A stretch of DNA of 64,000 nucleotides, from contig KN882604.1 in NCBI GenBank assembly GCA_000934455.1, positions 37,712 to 101,711 of the forward strand, in the 5' to 3' direction. The position numbers were made by a program, and so were the translations under genes. A model generated the notes under the pieces. It had not been told where the DNA came from. It saw only the letters and a program-made list of their open reading frames with translations, and did no database searches. Positions 24,009 to 37,222 of this stretch are shown one piece after another. The DNA is from Apostichopus parvimensis. Its lineage: Eukaryota > Echinodermata > Holothuroidea > Aspidochirotida > Stichopodidae. How positions within the stretch are numbered: the first letter of the stretch is position 1; the number at the start of each line of letters is the position of its first letter.

Positions 24009-27000
24009 ATGGATGCCACGAATCCTAAAATTGTAGCTGCTTCTTGCTTTGAGGATTTGGAAGTCATCGCTGCTGATGAAATCCTCAACGAGGGGGAACG
24101 TGAGCAATTATTTGAACGTATGTGTTTTTTTTTACGTCCGGGGGATCAGCCTAGCGATAACGTATCATCCACTCAACGAGAAAGAGGTAAGACACGTACA
24201 TTTCATTCGAATATATATTCACGTATAAAAAATAAAAGACATTCCAAATTAAACTAAATTCAGTAAGAGTTACGATTAGACTCTTTAACCCTGCATTTAC
24301 TTTTCTGCTCTGTTTAGTAAAGAACCAAAAAATCCCAATATCTTAGCTAGGTTTAGGTTACTTGTAAAAAAAATATAAAAACAAACAATAAGAGTCAAAA
24401 TGACCCCTTCTGCGTTGTATATACAAAGAAACTTTCTTCCCTCTCCCATTTAATTTATTTATTCATTTAGTTATATAATTAGTTACTTATTTATTCATTT
24501 AGGTATTTCTTTGCTTAATTCTTTATTGTTAGTCTTTGGAAAATAAGAAGAAGCAAAATCATCATATTTTAGTTAGGTTTAGTTGTTCTTGATTTGTATT
24601 TTATTTTACGTGTTCTTAACAGATATGGTCAGAGAATGCTTGAATGAGTCCGAGTTGCCCAAATGAATGCATTGGAGACTTTGGTATTAGACTGGCTAGT
24701 TGATGGAGGGGAATGTGAAGGGGTTACTGATGAATAAATTATTTCAGTTATCCCTACGCTTCCTCCTGTCCATTAAAGTACATCTACCGCCTGTATACAA
24801 GAACAACACACACCAGGATATCGTAGGAAGGATTAACGAAGGAGCTTCGACTTCTGGACTCTCTACACAAGCGCCCCCCCCCCCCCGAACAAACCGGAGA
24901 AGGCCGTAAACGCTTAAGGGATATTGTAGAAGAAGAAGAAGACATTGACCCCTTCATCTGAACATGATAACAGTCAAGACAATTTCAGTAATTATGATGT
25001 AAGTGAATTTTCTAATATTGATAAAGTTACTGAAAAATATGTTCAAAAATTAAAAGCGACATCAAACGATTACTGTATTACGTTTAATTTAATAGACAAT
25101 GGCAAAGTCGATATTGATAATTTCCCCCAAATTTTAAGTCACATATCATTTATTAGGTAATGAATTAAGTTCTAATATATCACCTCACGATATCGTTCGC
25201 ATTGTTATTACATCAGAAGAATTAGATACACCTATTGCTTTACCGTTGATGAGACGTCGTGACGTGACAGTGGATAAAATCATGGTCGAAATTCAGAAGC
25301 TTTTACAGTCTAATCGGCAATTATATCTAGACAGTGAACTTAGGCTGAATTTTATCCATTTGAAAATGCCTTCAGGTGGGGGTAGGTCTAGCCGGTATAA
25401 ATTTACCGGTAGACGATGAATTGATGATTTTTTTGCAATCCATCATTTCCATTCCACGGGATAACGATGAATTTTGTTGCGCTCGAGCTCTAGTGCCATC
25501 CCTTGCTATAAAAGACAAAAATCACCCTAAGTTGAGTCAAATTAAAAAGGGTACAAAGATACAGCTCGAATTAGCGAAAGAATTACATGATAATGCGGGG
25601 GTACCCCAAGGAAAGTGCGGTATTCCAGAACTGCAAACTTTTCAACATTATTTTGGTCGCCGTTATCAAATAAAAAGCGGTTTACAGTCCCCCGAAGTGA
25701 TTTTCAAAGGCTCAGATTTACCGATAGGGAAACACATTTTTCTCCACTTGCACGACGGACACTATCATTTATTACTTCAACCAAACGCTTTTTACGGTAA
25801 AGGCTACTATTGTCATTATCACAACACATTGTATGATGATCGCTTCAGACACGTATGTGAGAGCACGTGCAACGTTTGTTTTGTAGGAAATTGCGAGACC
25901 GAAGTGAATAATCAATGGATTCATTGTAACAAGTGTAACCGTGAATTTAAAAAAATTAAAACTGTTTTAGAAATCATATCAACGAAAAAAGCAAAGGTGA
26001 TTCTATGAATGTTTGTGAACGGTTTCGACTATGTAAACACTGCGATCGGTTAGTGAGGTTAAGGAAAACCAGGGACGGAGGTTATAGCAAGCATAATTGT
26101 AATGAGTATTATTGTAAGATTTGTCATTTGACTGTAACAGATGATCATAAGTGTCCTATTCAAGTGTATAAGGATAAACAAAAGCATTTGGAAATAACAA
26201 GGGGGAGAGGGTCAGGAGAGGGGGGAAGTGGGTGTACAGCAAGATTCAAGTCATAAAGAAGGCATTGGACAAAATCTGCTCCTCGCGCGTACGTTTTTTT
26301 ATGATTTCGAGACCACCCAAGAAAGTGGAACACATATGCCAAACTTATGTGTTGCCCACGTGGTTTGTGAGGGGTGTATCTCTGAAACATTTGAGACTCT
26401 GTGTAATTTTTGTGGGGATAAACAAGTTATATTTTCGGGGGCTAACATTCAAAGCAAATTCGGGGAATGGTTTATTAAAAAAGAAAATACGACTTCTGTA
26501 GCGCATAATTTGAAAAGGTTTCATAGGTAGCCTCCGCATGTAATTTAGTGTTTAGACGTAATTTTTGAAGCCTAAGACAATTGCAGTCTTCCAACATCAA
26601 AAATGAAACCAAAATTCTTATGTATCGCTTCAGTGGTTACGGTACGAACGTGTGAGGAACATATACTTACAACAAGCTCAGAATGAAGGGGAAAGGAAAA
26701 TGGGACCGTACTGGGTAGATGGAGGGTAATGTTATTTTTAAATTTCAAGGGTGTTGGTGGCACGGATGTCCGATGTGCTATGACGAGGACACACTACATC
26801 CGTATCATCAAATTACAATGGGGGAGCTCTACAATCGGACTGTAAAGAGAAAGCAATTCTTTCGTGATGTTTATGCGGGTCATGTTTACATAGAAATGTG
26901 GGGGCACCAATTAAATCAATTGAAACTAGAGCTGTCCCTCGATATAAAAATGTGCATTGGACAGGTACCAAGAAACCTCGAGAAGCATTTTTCGGGGGAA

Positions 27001-27599
27001 GAACCAATGGAGTCAAAAGACTTCATGAAGTTCAAGGGGTGAACAAATTAAATATGTCGATTTTTGTTCTCTGTATCCGTATGTAAACAAGTGTTGCTCC
27101 TATCCTATGTATCATCCAAAAGTGTTGACTGATGATTTATCACATGATATGTCTGAGTACTATTAATCAGTGCGGTAGTAAGATACTGCCCCCAGAAATT
27201 TATTTCACCCAGTACTCCCAGTCAAAATACATAACAAACTTATGTTTCCCCTTTGTTTGAGTTGTGTTTCAAGTAAATGTCAAACCCCTTGTACACATTC
27301 TGATTCAGAAAGAGCACTCACTGGTACATGGGTAACGCTTGAAGTTCAGAAAGCGGTTGCAAAATGCTACAACATTTTGAACGTCGAAGTTGTATGGCAT
27401 TTCGAAAACAGGGCGCAGTATGATAAAGAAAAGAAAACGGGGGGTTTATTCACTGAGCACATCAACACGTTTTTGAAAGTCAAACAGGAAGCATCGGGGT
27501 GGCCTTCTTGCATCACTGCAGACGATCGAGACAAGTACATTGCAGACTATGCAGCAAACGAGGGCATTGAATTAGATTAAAACAAGATTAACTAGAATC
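24009..27599 (+). pseudogene. Polinton DNA polymerase B, 5' part
   Basis: Family B polymerases of Polintons are protein-primed. Seen here in order: an N-terminal acidic region (CFEDLEVIAADEIL), a conserved N-terminal block (CARALVPSLAIKD, GKCGIPELQTFQ, FLHLHDGHYHLLL), a Cys-rich stretch (RLCKHCDRLVRL, YYCKICHLTV), the exonuclease DFETTQ block near 26.3 kb, FQGCWWHGCPMC, and KPREAFFGGRTNGVK ahead of the palm. It stops at the insertion point of the transposon at 27603. It is a decayed fossil. Confidence 0.85.
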
Positions 27600-27602
27600 C
27601 TG

Positions 27603-28620
27603 TAGTCCATCGGCTGAGTACCAAAAAGAGGCCTAGAAAATGGGTTCCGTTGCACCCCCTGGCAGCCTTGTTTGCATAGTTGGGTTTGGTAAATACATCC
27701 CTGAAGCAATATAAATATGTATGTTTTCCAGTCTGAGAGGTGTTAATTTCCAAGTAAATCAAGTATGAATACATTCGTAATTTCTGTGCATAAATTAAAT
27801 ATTATACTGTTAACTAAGTCAACGTAGCACATTTGTTCTGGAATCACTTCATTTTAAATTCCAATAGATGTTATTGCAATCATAAGAGTTATGAAAATGT
27901 ACCCTTCAACCTCATACGCGTAGAAGCACATTTACAAATATGCAAGAATGCTTAAATTTGCATAATATGCAAATTAGCAAGCAACTATTGTTAATAAATG
28001 GAATTTAGTTTATGTATCCCATCATATCAACTGTAAAAGTGAAAATTGACATTTTTAGGGCTGGGAAGTATGATTAACATATGTATGACTTAGAGTAATT
28101 ATATGCTATGTATGCATGTAATTATTTGAAATATGCAAATTAGTAAAGTATTCATATAGCTACATCACAAAATCTACGATTATGATAACCCTTTATTTAA
28201 GCATCATATCATTAGGAATCTAATACGTAAACCTACGTTTTGATGCAAGGGGCACAATGAATTACGACATTTGAATTTAATGGTAGCATATATTGCTATT
28301 TGAATTATGGAAATTAGCAAACCATTACTACAAGTCTGGTTAAGACTGCTAATTAAGAGCTTACTTTCATCCAAAAAACTTTTATTCTATCGATGCTCTG
28401 TATCTTTAATTCTTCTAACGTTGGCGATTTAAACTTCTTTGTAAATTTGTGAAGGTATTGGCAAAATGAGAGCAAAATGTGCATTGAAAGGGTAAAGCAA
28501 CATTGTATACTGTTTAGCATAAGCTATGTGTACAGATGTAGCCAGGTGTACCCTCGTAACCTTTTGACCTGATTGCACAATATTAACCGTGAACTGGCTT
28601 ATTTGCTGAGAGAGAAAAAA
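27603..28620. repeat. Subterminal region with spaced ATGCAAATTAG repeats
   Basis: This AT-rich 1 kb after the left TIR has no gene. ATGCAAATTAGCAAGCAA (about 27970), ATGCAAATTAGTAAAG (about 28133) and ATGGAAATTAGCAAACC (about 28307) are spaced by about 165-175 bp, suggesting degenerate subterminal repeats. Repeats of this kind are often transposase binding sites. ATGCAAAT is also the POU octamer. Both roles are inference. Confidence 0.45.
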
Positions 28621-28859
28621 TTACAGATTTACTGTATGATACTGCACACGCAGCTGTGTTTTAACACACCTGGAGGAGCCAAACTTGTGATCTTCCGGAT
28701 TGGAGACTGGACACTGAACCGCCACGCTTCCACCTTGATAAGGACCTAGTGAGGCTGGGGTCATATACTTACATGTACATATCCTCCGTGACCAATTAAT
28801 CTCTATCGTCCTCATCCTCACTATCTTCTTCTGAATCATCTTCACTGTTGTCATTGTCT

Positions 28860-31800
28860 TCATCGACATTTTCACACAAAGTACACTTTGCATGCATCCG
28901 TACATCTTAGATGATTGTTCCTGCAGTGGCAGACATTTCATGCACAGCCTTTCTTGCACCCACAACTCATTAGTTCTAGTATTGCCTGAGGTGCTGGTGG
29001 AAGGGTCGCCCATTCAATAGTAATGCTATCATGTAATATCTTCCATCCCATTCCATGAGGGCTGTCGATGATTGGATTTGCTATCAATGCATTTCGCCAT
29101 ATATATGATTGGTAGTTCGCCCTTTTGCAATGCAGCTTTAGAGAGTCCAGGTTAGGTGGCAGTAACTCACTCTTTGCAGTTTTCTTTGCAAACAGTATTG
29201 TCTGAGATAGTTGACAGAGTTAGGTGTTTGTAAGCCATAGAGTTTACATACAAACATTTCAAAAGCGGTCATAAGCTCGGGTGATACAAGAGATGATGTT
29301 CCAAGTTCACACATAAGCTGCTCAACTTGCTCATCCTTCAGTAGTAGATCATAGCCCTTTATTTTACCCTTTCCAGTGAAAGCACTCACAGCATCACAAC
29401 CAGTGAAGGCATGGAGACCTAATAGTCCTGAAGACTTTTTTCACCAAGTTGATCGCTCAGCTGATTAATGTTGACAAGACGTCTTCGATTTTTGACACCT
29501 GTGTCAAAATACACGTCTGCAGAAATTTGTTTCTTGAATGCTACTGCCAGAATGGCTACATCTGTATATGGGCTTCTCATAACTACCACTGGTATTGTTT
29601 GTGCTGCATGAGCTGCGTGCAGTAGAAGTCGGGTATCCGCTTCCTTGTGGGTGCTACTTAGCTCTTGTACAACATTGACAGTCAAATTTATCCCATCAGT
29701 ACTTTTCATAGAGTGACACTTTGTACCATGTGTCACAACTAGTTCGATGCCCTTCAGTTTCCCAGCATATTCAGGCTTACTCCACTCTCTGTAAAGGAAT
29801 TGTACTAATGCTGTTTCATTTGAACCATTGGACAAGAATTTCTTCCACTAAGTGTCTTCCTTTGAGTGGGACCAGTTATTTTCACTCTTACTTCACCACA
29901 TGTTGCTCTATTCGTACGTTCAGCACTCTTAATACTTATTGATGGATAGGTGTCAGCAACAAAATCAACACGGGTACAGTTATTTTTCTTGGTAACAGAC
30001 AGTATAACATTTAACACGGAATTAGCAACTTCGCCAAAGGTACTTACAGAGCTGTTGACTAGCTGTTGCAGGATAGCCATAGCATCATAAATCCAGACAG
30101 ATTCTTTGTCCTTGATGGATTCCAGATCAATAAGATTATGCCCCCTTTCCATGCACTCATTAGCTTGGACTTGTTAGTCTGTCCAAGGCACCCATGAAAG
30201 GTTGCGAGTGCATACGGATAAATATCCAACGAATATTGAAACATATCCTTCAAATCTATTTCCCGTCTGAGCTGGTCATTCACCCTAAAAATTTTGCAGA
30301 AGAGATTGCAATCTTCTTGAACAATTATAGTTTTGCCTTTTGATGCAGAAACTGTAACTACCTTCTTAATGTCACTGAACGTTTTCAATTTGTTTGATTG
30401 GGGCAAAGAAGTCTGTCGTATCCGTTGTCAACCTCTCTTCAACAAACTTTTGCAGCGCATCTTCACCCTTTTGTTTTGCATTCATCAGGTCACTCTGAAC
30501 ATCAACTGCTGGCAAATACCCAGAGGCTAACTGGACTAGTTGGTCTTTATCACTAGAAAATGGATCGATAAACCCCCGTAACGTGTTGGTGACCTTCACT
30601 ACATCATTTTCATCACGCTGCAAACGTCCTACATCTTTGTGATGCCATGTACCTGTATTGTTCATACCTGCCAATTCACGACATGCAGCCAGGTTCTTTG
30701 CTCTCTCTGGTGCAGTTAATGGCCATCTCTGTACTGCTCCCTGCTTTAGGCTAAACCCAACAATCCCTCCATTTTTCTTAGTGTCCCGGTTGTATGTCTG
30801 TTCTATAGCCATATCACAAGCTACTTGCCCAAAGGGGTTTGTTGTGGATTCTGGACAGCAAATTCACCCTGGTGTAACTGTTCATTAATTGATGGATGTG
30901 TCTGTGGAAGTGAGACCATCTCCAACCAGTACACTGAGCAGTAACGACTGTAGTTTTTTCTGTCATACGCAAACATCCAAGGTAACATTGAGCGTAATGA
31001 AGAGAGATGTAGCTTGAAGTATCCTGTTGTTGTTGCTCGAATGAAGTTCAGCAATGTTTGCACTATGCTGATTAGGTATGACCAAAATATGAACATTGCA
31101 GATTTATTACTTGGACAAAAGTCATCATAAACTTGCTTGACTTGCAGGAATTTCTCATTTTCAAAAAGGTCTTCAATGTTCGTTGGGTTGCATCTGACAT
31201 TTTGAATTTGTTGCAGAAGACTTAAGAGGTTATCTCTTTCACTGGCCTGGGTGGATTCAACAGAATCTTTAAACAATTGCCAGCGTAAGCGATGTAATGC
31301 TTCATATACTATTTTGCAAACTAGCAATGATCGGTTATAGTGCTTGCCAGATATTACCCCAGACATTGACCCTGATGCAACAATCTCTGACTCAATGAGT
31401 GCATCTTTTAATCCAGCTTCACCAAACCTCTTTCCAATGATGCCTAGCATAACACAAGCCGTGTGAAAAGCTCCCAATCGAAGTACTATTCTGTTGAATT
31501 TGTCAACTTCCTTCCACATGATTTGTAGTGCCTCGCAGTATATAGCCTGATCCAACACCACAACGATTTCACTTTGCTGAAGATTTGAACAAATATCTAG
31601 TGTTCTCATTAACATTTCATACACAGTTGACATTTCAGTTGGACTAGACTGAATTACTGGTAAGTATCCAACAGAACTTTGGTTTGGAACTTCCTCCTTG
31701 ATTGCAGCATTAAATCCAGACCATGATGGAATTACTTGGGAACTTCCTGTTTGACATTCAGATTGGTCAGTAGGAGACTGGCGGAGCAATAGCCATGCAA

Positions 31801-33005
31801 AGTCATGACGTTCTGCGGGAACTTGAGAAGATTTGTCTTCAGCCAATTATGTTTCTTCAATACTGTATTTCCCAGGTCCCTGTCTCTTCTGTAAAAAGTA
31901 AGGTACAACTGTAGATGGCTGCTGTTCCAATGATCGCTGTCCGCTTCTCTTCTGTCTTGGCGTTTGTGAGCTATCATTGGATGACGTCCTAGTCATACTG
32001 TTGTCACCAGACCGTTGTATTAGAACACCATTAGTGTTGTGTGTTGTCCCTCTGCCCGACAAAGTTTCCTCCGAAAGATCATTATTATCCCATACAGCTG
32101 TAGTGTAAATCTGCGAATCAATGTTTTCAGACAGGACCTGATGGTTCCTCAATGACAACTTGTGCAACAGCAGTTTCAAGCTCACAAATGTAGCTGTGAG
32201 AAACACTGTGGCCAAATCTGTTCAAAAGTGTCAGGACTTGAACATTCTTTGTCAGGTGGTGAATGCTCACACCAAGAGCAACATGCTTCGGAGTTACTAT
32301 CCTCCCATGATGGTAAGTATAAATTATATCCTGTGCAATAGATCTTAGCCTAACCATGATGTCAACCGGTAACTCTACTTTATCGCTGTTTACAGGCAAT
32401 GCAGACATTGTGGGTTGCATCAACCATGCTAATATGTTATGTAATTGCCAAGGTATTATGCTGTCAGTAACTTCCGCTGTTAACTGCTCACTTGTCGGAG
32501 GCCAGATGCTGTAATGGGATGAGTCCTTGAGTGATTTCTGCAATATTTGAGCAGAATGGTAGAGGTGTCTTGTTTCAGATGATTGGTGGGCAAGCTTTGT
32601 AATCTTCATGATGTCTCCATTATCAATGACAGTAAACTCAACCTCTTTGGCAAGTTCGTTGAATGCTTCAGAGTATTGATCAATGTCATCTGACTCTTCT
32701 TTGTTGTCATCCATCTCACTTGCCCGTCGGTAGCTCGAAATGTATGAAGCATAACATGATTTGTGATAACATACTTCACTAGCAATAAGATCAGAGTTTC
32801 TTACCATGAGTAAGAAAGCTTCATCATTCTTGGCAATTGCTGCTCTCTTCAGTCTTGCAGTGGAATCTAGAGTTAGACACTGAACTAACCTTGCTTGCTG
32901 TCTACTTCCTGAACTTCTGTCCGTAAAGAATTTCAAACCGGATTGACCACACAGCTTGTGAGGAGATGACGCCAAATGAAAGATGCATTTTCGTGGCAGG
33001 ATTGC
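28860..33005 (-). pseudogene. XPG/PIN-like nuclease protein of the Academ-like transposon
   Basis: Blocks in order: an N-terminal Cys/His region (PRKCIFHLASSPHKLCG, EVCYHKSCYASY), TAVWDNNDLSEETLSGRGT near 32.1 kb, VVVLDQAIYCEALQIMW, LRLGAFHTACVMLGIIGKRF, MLPWMFAYDRKNYSRY, GFSLKQGAVQRW, then a nuclease-like set EADTRLLLHA, YTDVAILAV and LHAFTGCDAVSAF. A Cys-rich end lies at 28875-28975 (SCGCKKGC, then NVCHCRNNHLRCTDAC). The expected size is about 1,300 codons. At least six frame changes and one TAA (31847-31849) disable it. Proteins of this build are widespread in animal genomes. The XPG relation is from motif memory; function is inferred. Confidence 0.7.
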
Positions 33006-33190
33006 TGTTTGGCCTTGGTGTCGTGATCGTGTTTTTTTTTCAGAGGCGTCTCATCAAGTTCTGTAATACATATAGATGATTTTCTAGTTATACAACATAG
33101 AGGATAAATACGACGGTAGTGAAAGTTAGGGTAGGCGGTACGCCATCCAGTGTGTGCGATTTTTCACACTTGGAAGGGAATGTCCTCTCT

Positions 33191-33267
33191 GTGAATCATA
33201 GAGGAATTGAACTCGCAACCTTTCGATTTGTAGTCCGGAGCTCTACCGACTGAGCTATCCCGCTCCC
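33191..33267 (-). pseudogene. tRNA-like sequence (tRNA pseudogene or SINE head)
   Basis: On the minus strand the sequence begins GGGAGCGGGATAGCTCAG and contains a good box A (TAGCTCAGTCGGTAGAGC) and a fair box B (GGTTGCGAGTTCAATTCC) at the correct spacing. The D arm folds well. The anticodon arm (around CTACAAA) and acceptor stem pair poorly, so a working tRNA is unlikely. It sits between the two transposon genes. Confidence 0.65.
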
Positions 33268-33284
33268 TAAAGAAATGTAGGCTA

Positions 33285-33860
33285 AGCTAGTAGGATATGC
33301 TAAGGCTAAATAAATATAGATTTTGTTTTTAAAGGCACATTTTATATAAAGAAATGTAGGCTAGTAGGATATGCCAAGGCTAAATCAATATAAATGTGTA
33401 TCTGATACAGCAACAGTTTGGCAGGGCCTTCGGCCTATACTATAACAATTTTTTTTGTTAACGGCAAATTTGTACTAATGTTGGCTAGGCTATAGGCTAA
33501 ATATAAAAGTGTATCTGATGCAGCAAAAATTTTCGCAGGGCCCTTCGGCCTACACTAAAACATTTGCTTTTTTAACGGCACATTTTATGTAAAGAACGAA
33601 ATGGTGGCTAGGCTATAGGCCAAGGCTAAATATAAATGTGTATCTGATACAGCCAAAATTTTGGCAGGGCCTTCGGCTTATACAACATTTCTTTCTTTTA
33701 ACAGCACATTTGACGTAAAGAAATGTTGGCTAGGCTGGCTAAATATAAATGTGTATCTGATGCAGCAAAAATTTTGGCAGGGCCGTCGGCCTATACTACA
33801 ACATTTGTTTCTTTTAACAGCACATTTGATGTAAAGAAATGTAGGCTAGGCTAGTAGTAG
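33285..33860. repeat. Tandem array, about 115-130-bp unit, 4-5 copies
   Basis: Each unit runs GGCTAAATATAAATGTGTAT, CTGATRCAGCAAAAATTTT, GGCAGGGCCTTCGGCCTATA, ACATTTG, TTTTAACAGCACATTT and GTAAAGAAATGTAGGCTAGG. Unit starts are near 33302 (partial), 33376, 33495, 33624 and 33737. The GGGCC(T)TCGGCC core is a short palindrome. The same unit is found at 38825-39200. Confidence 0.88.
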
Positions 33861-33994
33861 CCATGTCAGGTAAAATTTTAAGAATGTTAGAATGCTTTCT
33901 AGATGGGCTAGTTTGGAAGATATCATGAAAAGAAAACAGAAACAGAAACAGTTTTTCCGGCCTATTCAGTATAATGTAGTGAAATTGGAGAAAA

Positions 33995-36900
33995 TCACTT
34001 TTTGGATGAGCTGTTGCTTTCAGTAGATGTAGGCTGATTATCCTCGAGATTGACTCTGTGTGTAATAATTTTCTTTAGGTTTGTTGATAATTCTGAAAGA
34101 GCTAGCTTCACACCCTTCGACTGCTGGAAGAAACAACTCTTGTCAAGGTCTGGGAAGTTATGCAGGGTCTTGTAGTACTTGATCTGGTTGACGATAAATG
34201 ACCTTTGATCGGCAGCGGTTTTTCCATCGGTTCTCAGATCAACTTCATCCTCAGTTCTGCAAGGACCTCCTTCTTTCATGATAGCCTCCACGATGATATC
34301 TTTCTGCTCAGCAGTCTTGAGGATTTTCTGATTTCTTACCACTTCACGCTGCACCTGCATATCTCGATAGTGCTGTTTGATCGCAGCTTTTCTCTCCTGG
34401 TAGGCCTTCAACATGATGGGTGCTCTCTTGCGGGCCAAGTCCATTAGGGCATTCCTTTCTTGAGGTGGTATGCTTGACAAATAATCTCTTGTTTTGTTCT
34501 GTGTCCACAGCAATATGCCCTCCATTGTGATAGTGTTGGCATTTGGCATACGTTTTTAGATTCGGTCTAAGGAGGCAAACAGTCTCTCTGCAGACAGGTT
34601 GTCGAGTGGGGTTGTTGACATCTCCTTAGTGACAGCTTCTGGGGGGTTGTGAAATCGACCACCAGGCAGATGACCTGCAAGCTGCTTCTCCACTACACCA
34701 AGCAATGCAGCACAAATAATACTAATGAGGATGTGGGTGCCCTCTTCTTCATGCTGAGGAACTTCTTCCAGTAGCTTATGGTGGAGTTCGTCCTGAACAG
34801 GAGGGAAGTCTATGAAGAGTACAGCCGAGCCAGCAAGAATGTCAGAGGGGTCATTACTCCACACTACTAACTGGTCTCTGAGTTGTGTGATATAAGGGCC
34901 CATGTCAGTGAAGGGGATGTTGCTGCCCACCAACTTCATGAATGGAGTAGAGATATGACTTTCTATCAGGCCCATGGCACGCATCCCGGTAACAATGATA
35001 CTGTCCTGAAGATCGGCCTCGACACATTTCAGGAGCATGTTCTTGCCAGCACCAACAGAACCTATGTAGCCTAATGCATCGTTGTAGTGATAGTATGCTG
35101 CTGTGGAATTTACAAATGGAGAGTTGAACCTATTGCCTCGAAATCCCTGCAGCTTACATCGGGTACCTTGGAGATGTGCTTGGAACTGATTGGGGTGACC
35201 AGCAGCTTCATCAGCCTCGCTACCAAAGGCTTTACACATAGATCGGACAGTACATAATGTTGCCGACTCCTTCCTGTTTCATAGGGTGACCTTCTCTCTT
35301 CCAATCTTTTGGGAGCCAGACTCAACCTTTTCCCATTCATTGAGGGCACTATCGACGACATCCTGGAAGGTTAATATGGGGTGCGCAAGGCAGTAGGCAT
35401 CATTGACCCTCATTAGGTCCTCCTTGGCGCTGTCCTCAAGTCCTGACCAGTTGTCAACCACTGTTGGTAGAATGCGGGCCCTCCAGGTCTCGTACTCCTG
35501 GGCAAAGTTCTTCATGACGCTGGAACGATCTTGCATCAGGTTCTTACTCTTTATAACAAGCGTATTGAAGCGCTGTTGCTTTGCCTCCTGGCTATCTTCA
35601 AATATTGCAAGGATGTCATGAAACATGTCTCTGGTGCCTTGGAGCTGAGCAGCTGTATCAGCTGAATGCTAGTCATGGAGTCCGGTGGCAACAACTCCAG
35701 TTTCAGTGGACACAAGAAAATTAAGGTACTTCTTGCGCATTCCTTGGTTTTGACGAGATGTGCCGTCGCTATGAAGTGTTGTGTAGCCATCTGTTGTCTC
35801 AATTGCTGAAACAGCCGCAGCTTTGGCCAAGAGACCAGACTGAGTGGCCATATATTTGAGCAGGGTTGGCTTGGGCAGTCTATCCAAGTTGATACGGGTG
35901 AGTGTTTTGAGCACTGTGCGGATGACATGGGAGATGTGGTTGGTCCCAACACCACAAGAAAGTAATTCATAGCAGACCATACGCACTTCGTCAGTGTATT
36001 TCCCATCATGGAAGGTAGAAATGTATTCTTGCTGGGTTAGGTCATCCAGTTGGCACTTTAGATCATCACTCTCATTTTGTAGGGCCTTGATTTCGGCTAG
36101 GTATTGCTGGCGTAGGGTGCTGTCTAAGGCAATATCTGATAATCGTCTGTTCTTCTTTCTATAATAATACAACTTATCATGGAGCCTCTTCCTATCTAAT
36201 TTTGATTGCTCAGACAGGCTCTCAAGCTTCTCTTCTAGAGTTGACTTGGACTGCTCCAGTTCGGCTACCCTCTCTTGCTGATGATGTAATTGATGCTTGC
36301 ATTTAGTCAGCTGTGTCTCTCTCCTGGTGATGGTCCGTGTAGCATTTACTTTGTCTAGTCGGCGTAGCTCATCCAGCAGGTGATCATTGCAGTCTTCTAG
36401 ATCTGCGAGCCTCTTCTCTAATTTAGTATTCTCAATTTCCACTGCTCTTCGTCCCCTGACGATATCTTGTTGGAGAGCCTTCGTTGTTTTAGCGTCGTTC
36501 TTCATCATTCTCATCTTTGTCAGCTGTTCATCATAAACAGATCTTAGGGTTTCCATCTCCTCCAGCAGCTTTTCCAGCATGGCATCAACTGGAACCCTCT
36601 CCTCAGCACTTTCATCTTGCATGGATTGTGTAGGTGGCTTGTAAATTTCATTGTGAAATATCTTCTGCCTGGCTAGGTTGATTCCAAACTTTAAGTGTTT
36701 CTGTTGTAGAAGTAGCCAGTTTGAGCGAAGTGTGTGCTCATTGGGTGCCTCTCCCAAGTTACAAAGTCTTCTGATCCAGTCGCTGCATGTGGCGTAGCTG
36801 TACTCAGATGACTTTCTTAATTTGTTCAATTCCAGTATGTGCTTATTTGTCAGTTTGCCAGCCACATCCAATAGATCATTTCACTCACTCTCTAGACAAG

Positions 36901-37185
36901 CGACTGTGATTCCTGAGGCGTCACACCACTCACCGATACTGAATGCTGGCCTAGCATCATTAACAGGTCGAAGAAGTACATGCTGCCCAACCTTGGCGGA
37001 CCGAACGAGCTTGTTCTTAACTTTGCGAATGAAATTGGATATTTTTGTCAGTGGTGCATGCCCAAGAAGGGTAAGCACAGCAGGCAGCCTGTCATTCACT
37101 ACAAAGAATTCAGAGGATTCAATGTAATCAATAATTTGATTAGCAAGAAGGTAAGTTATAATTCGATCTGATGTGGCCCAGAAGT
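33995..37185 (-). pseudogene. Coiled-coil, transposase-like protein of the Academ-like transposon
   Basis: A single reading frame of about 1,060 codons ends with a stop at 33995-33997 and is broken only by four stops: TGA 36881-36883, TAG 35669-35671, TGA 35279-35281 and TAA 34556-34558. A central coiled coil (about 36550-36050) is rich in Glu, Lys and Leu. Then come CYELLSCGVGTNHISHVI and YTTLHSDGTSRQNQ, a candidate catalytic Asp block. Near the end NLSAERLFASLDRI and ITMEGILLWTQNKTRDYL resemble C-terminal blocks of transposases. A plausible splice acceptor (TCTTTCCAG) precedes 37185. It lies upstream of the nuclease gene on the same strand. Its role as the transposase is inferred. Confidence 0.65.
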
Positions 37186-37222
37186 CTGGAAAGAAGATGT
37201 GAAGAAATGTGTCTACCAACAA

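Noticed and set aside
33191-33267. A functional tRNA gene
   Set aside because: Promoter boxes are good but the acceptor and anticodon stems pair poorly.
36822-37171. Plus-strand frames over the start of the coiled-coil gene
   Set aside because: They are short and antisense to a 3.2 kb single frame with clear coiled-coil composition.
33995-37185. Possibility that the internal stops are read through by an altered genetic code
   Set aside because: All three stop codons (TAA, TAG, TGA) occur in the frame, so no single reassignment explains them; decay is simpler.
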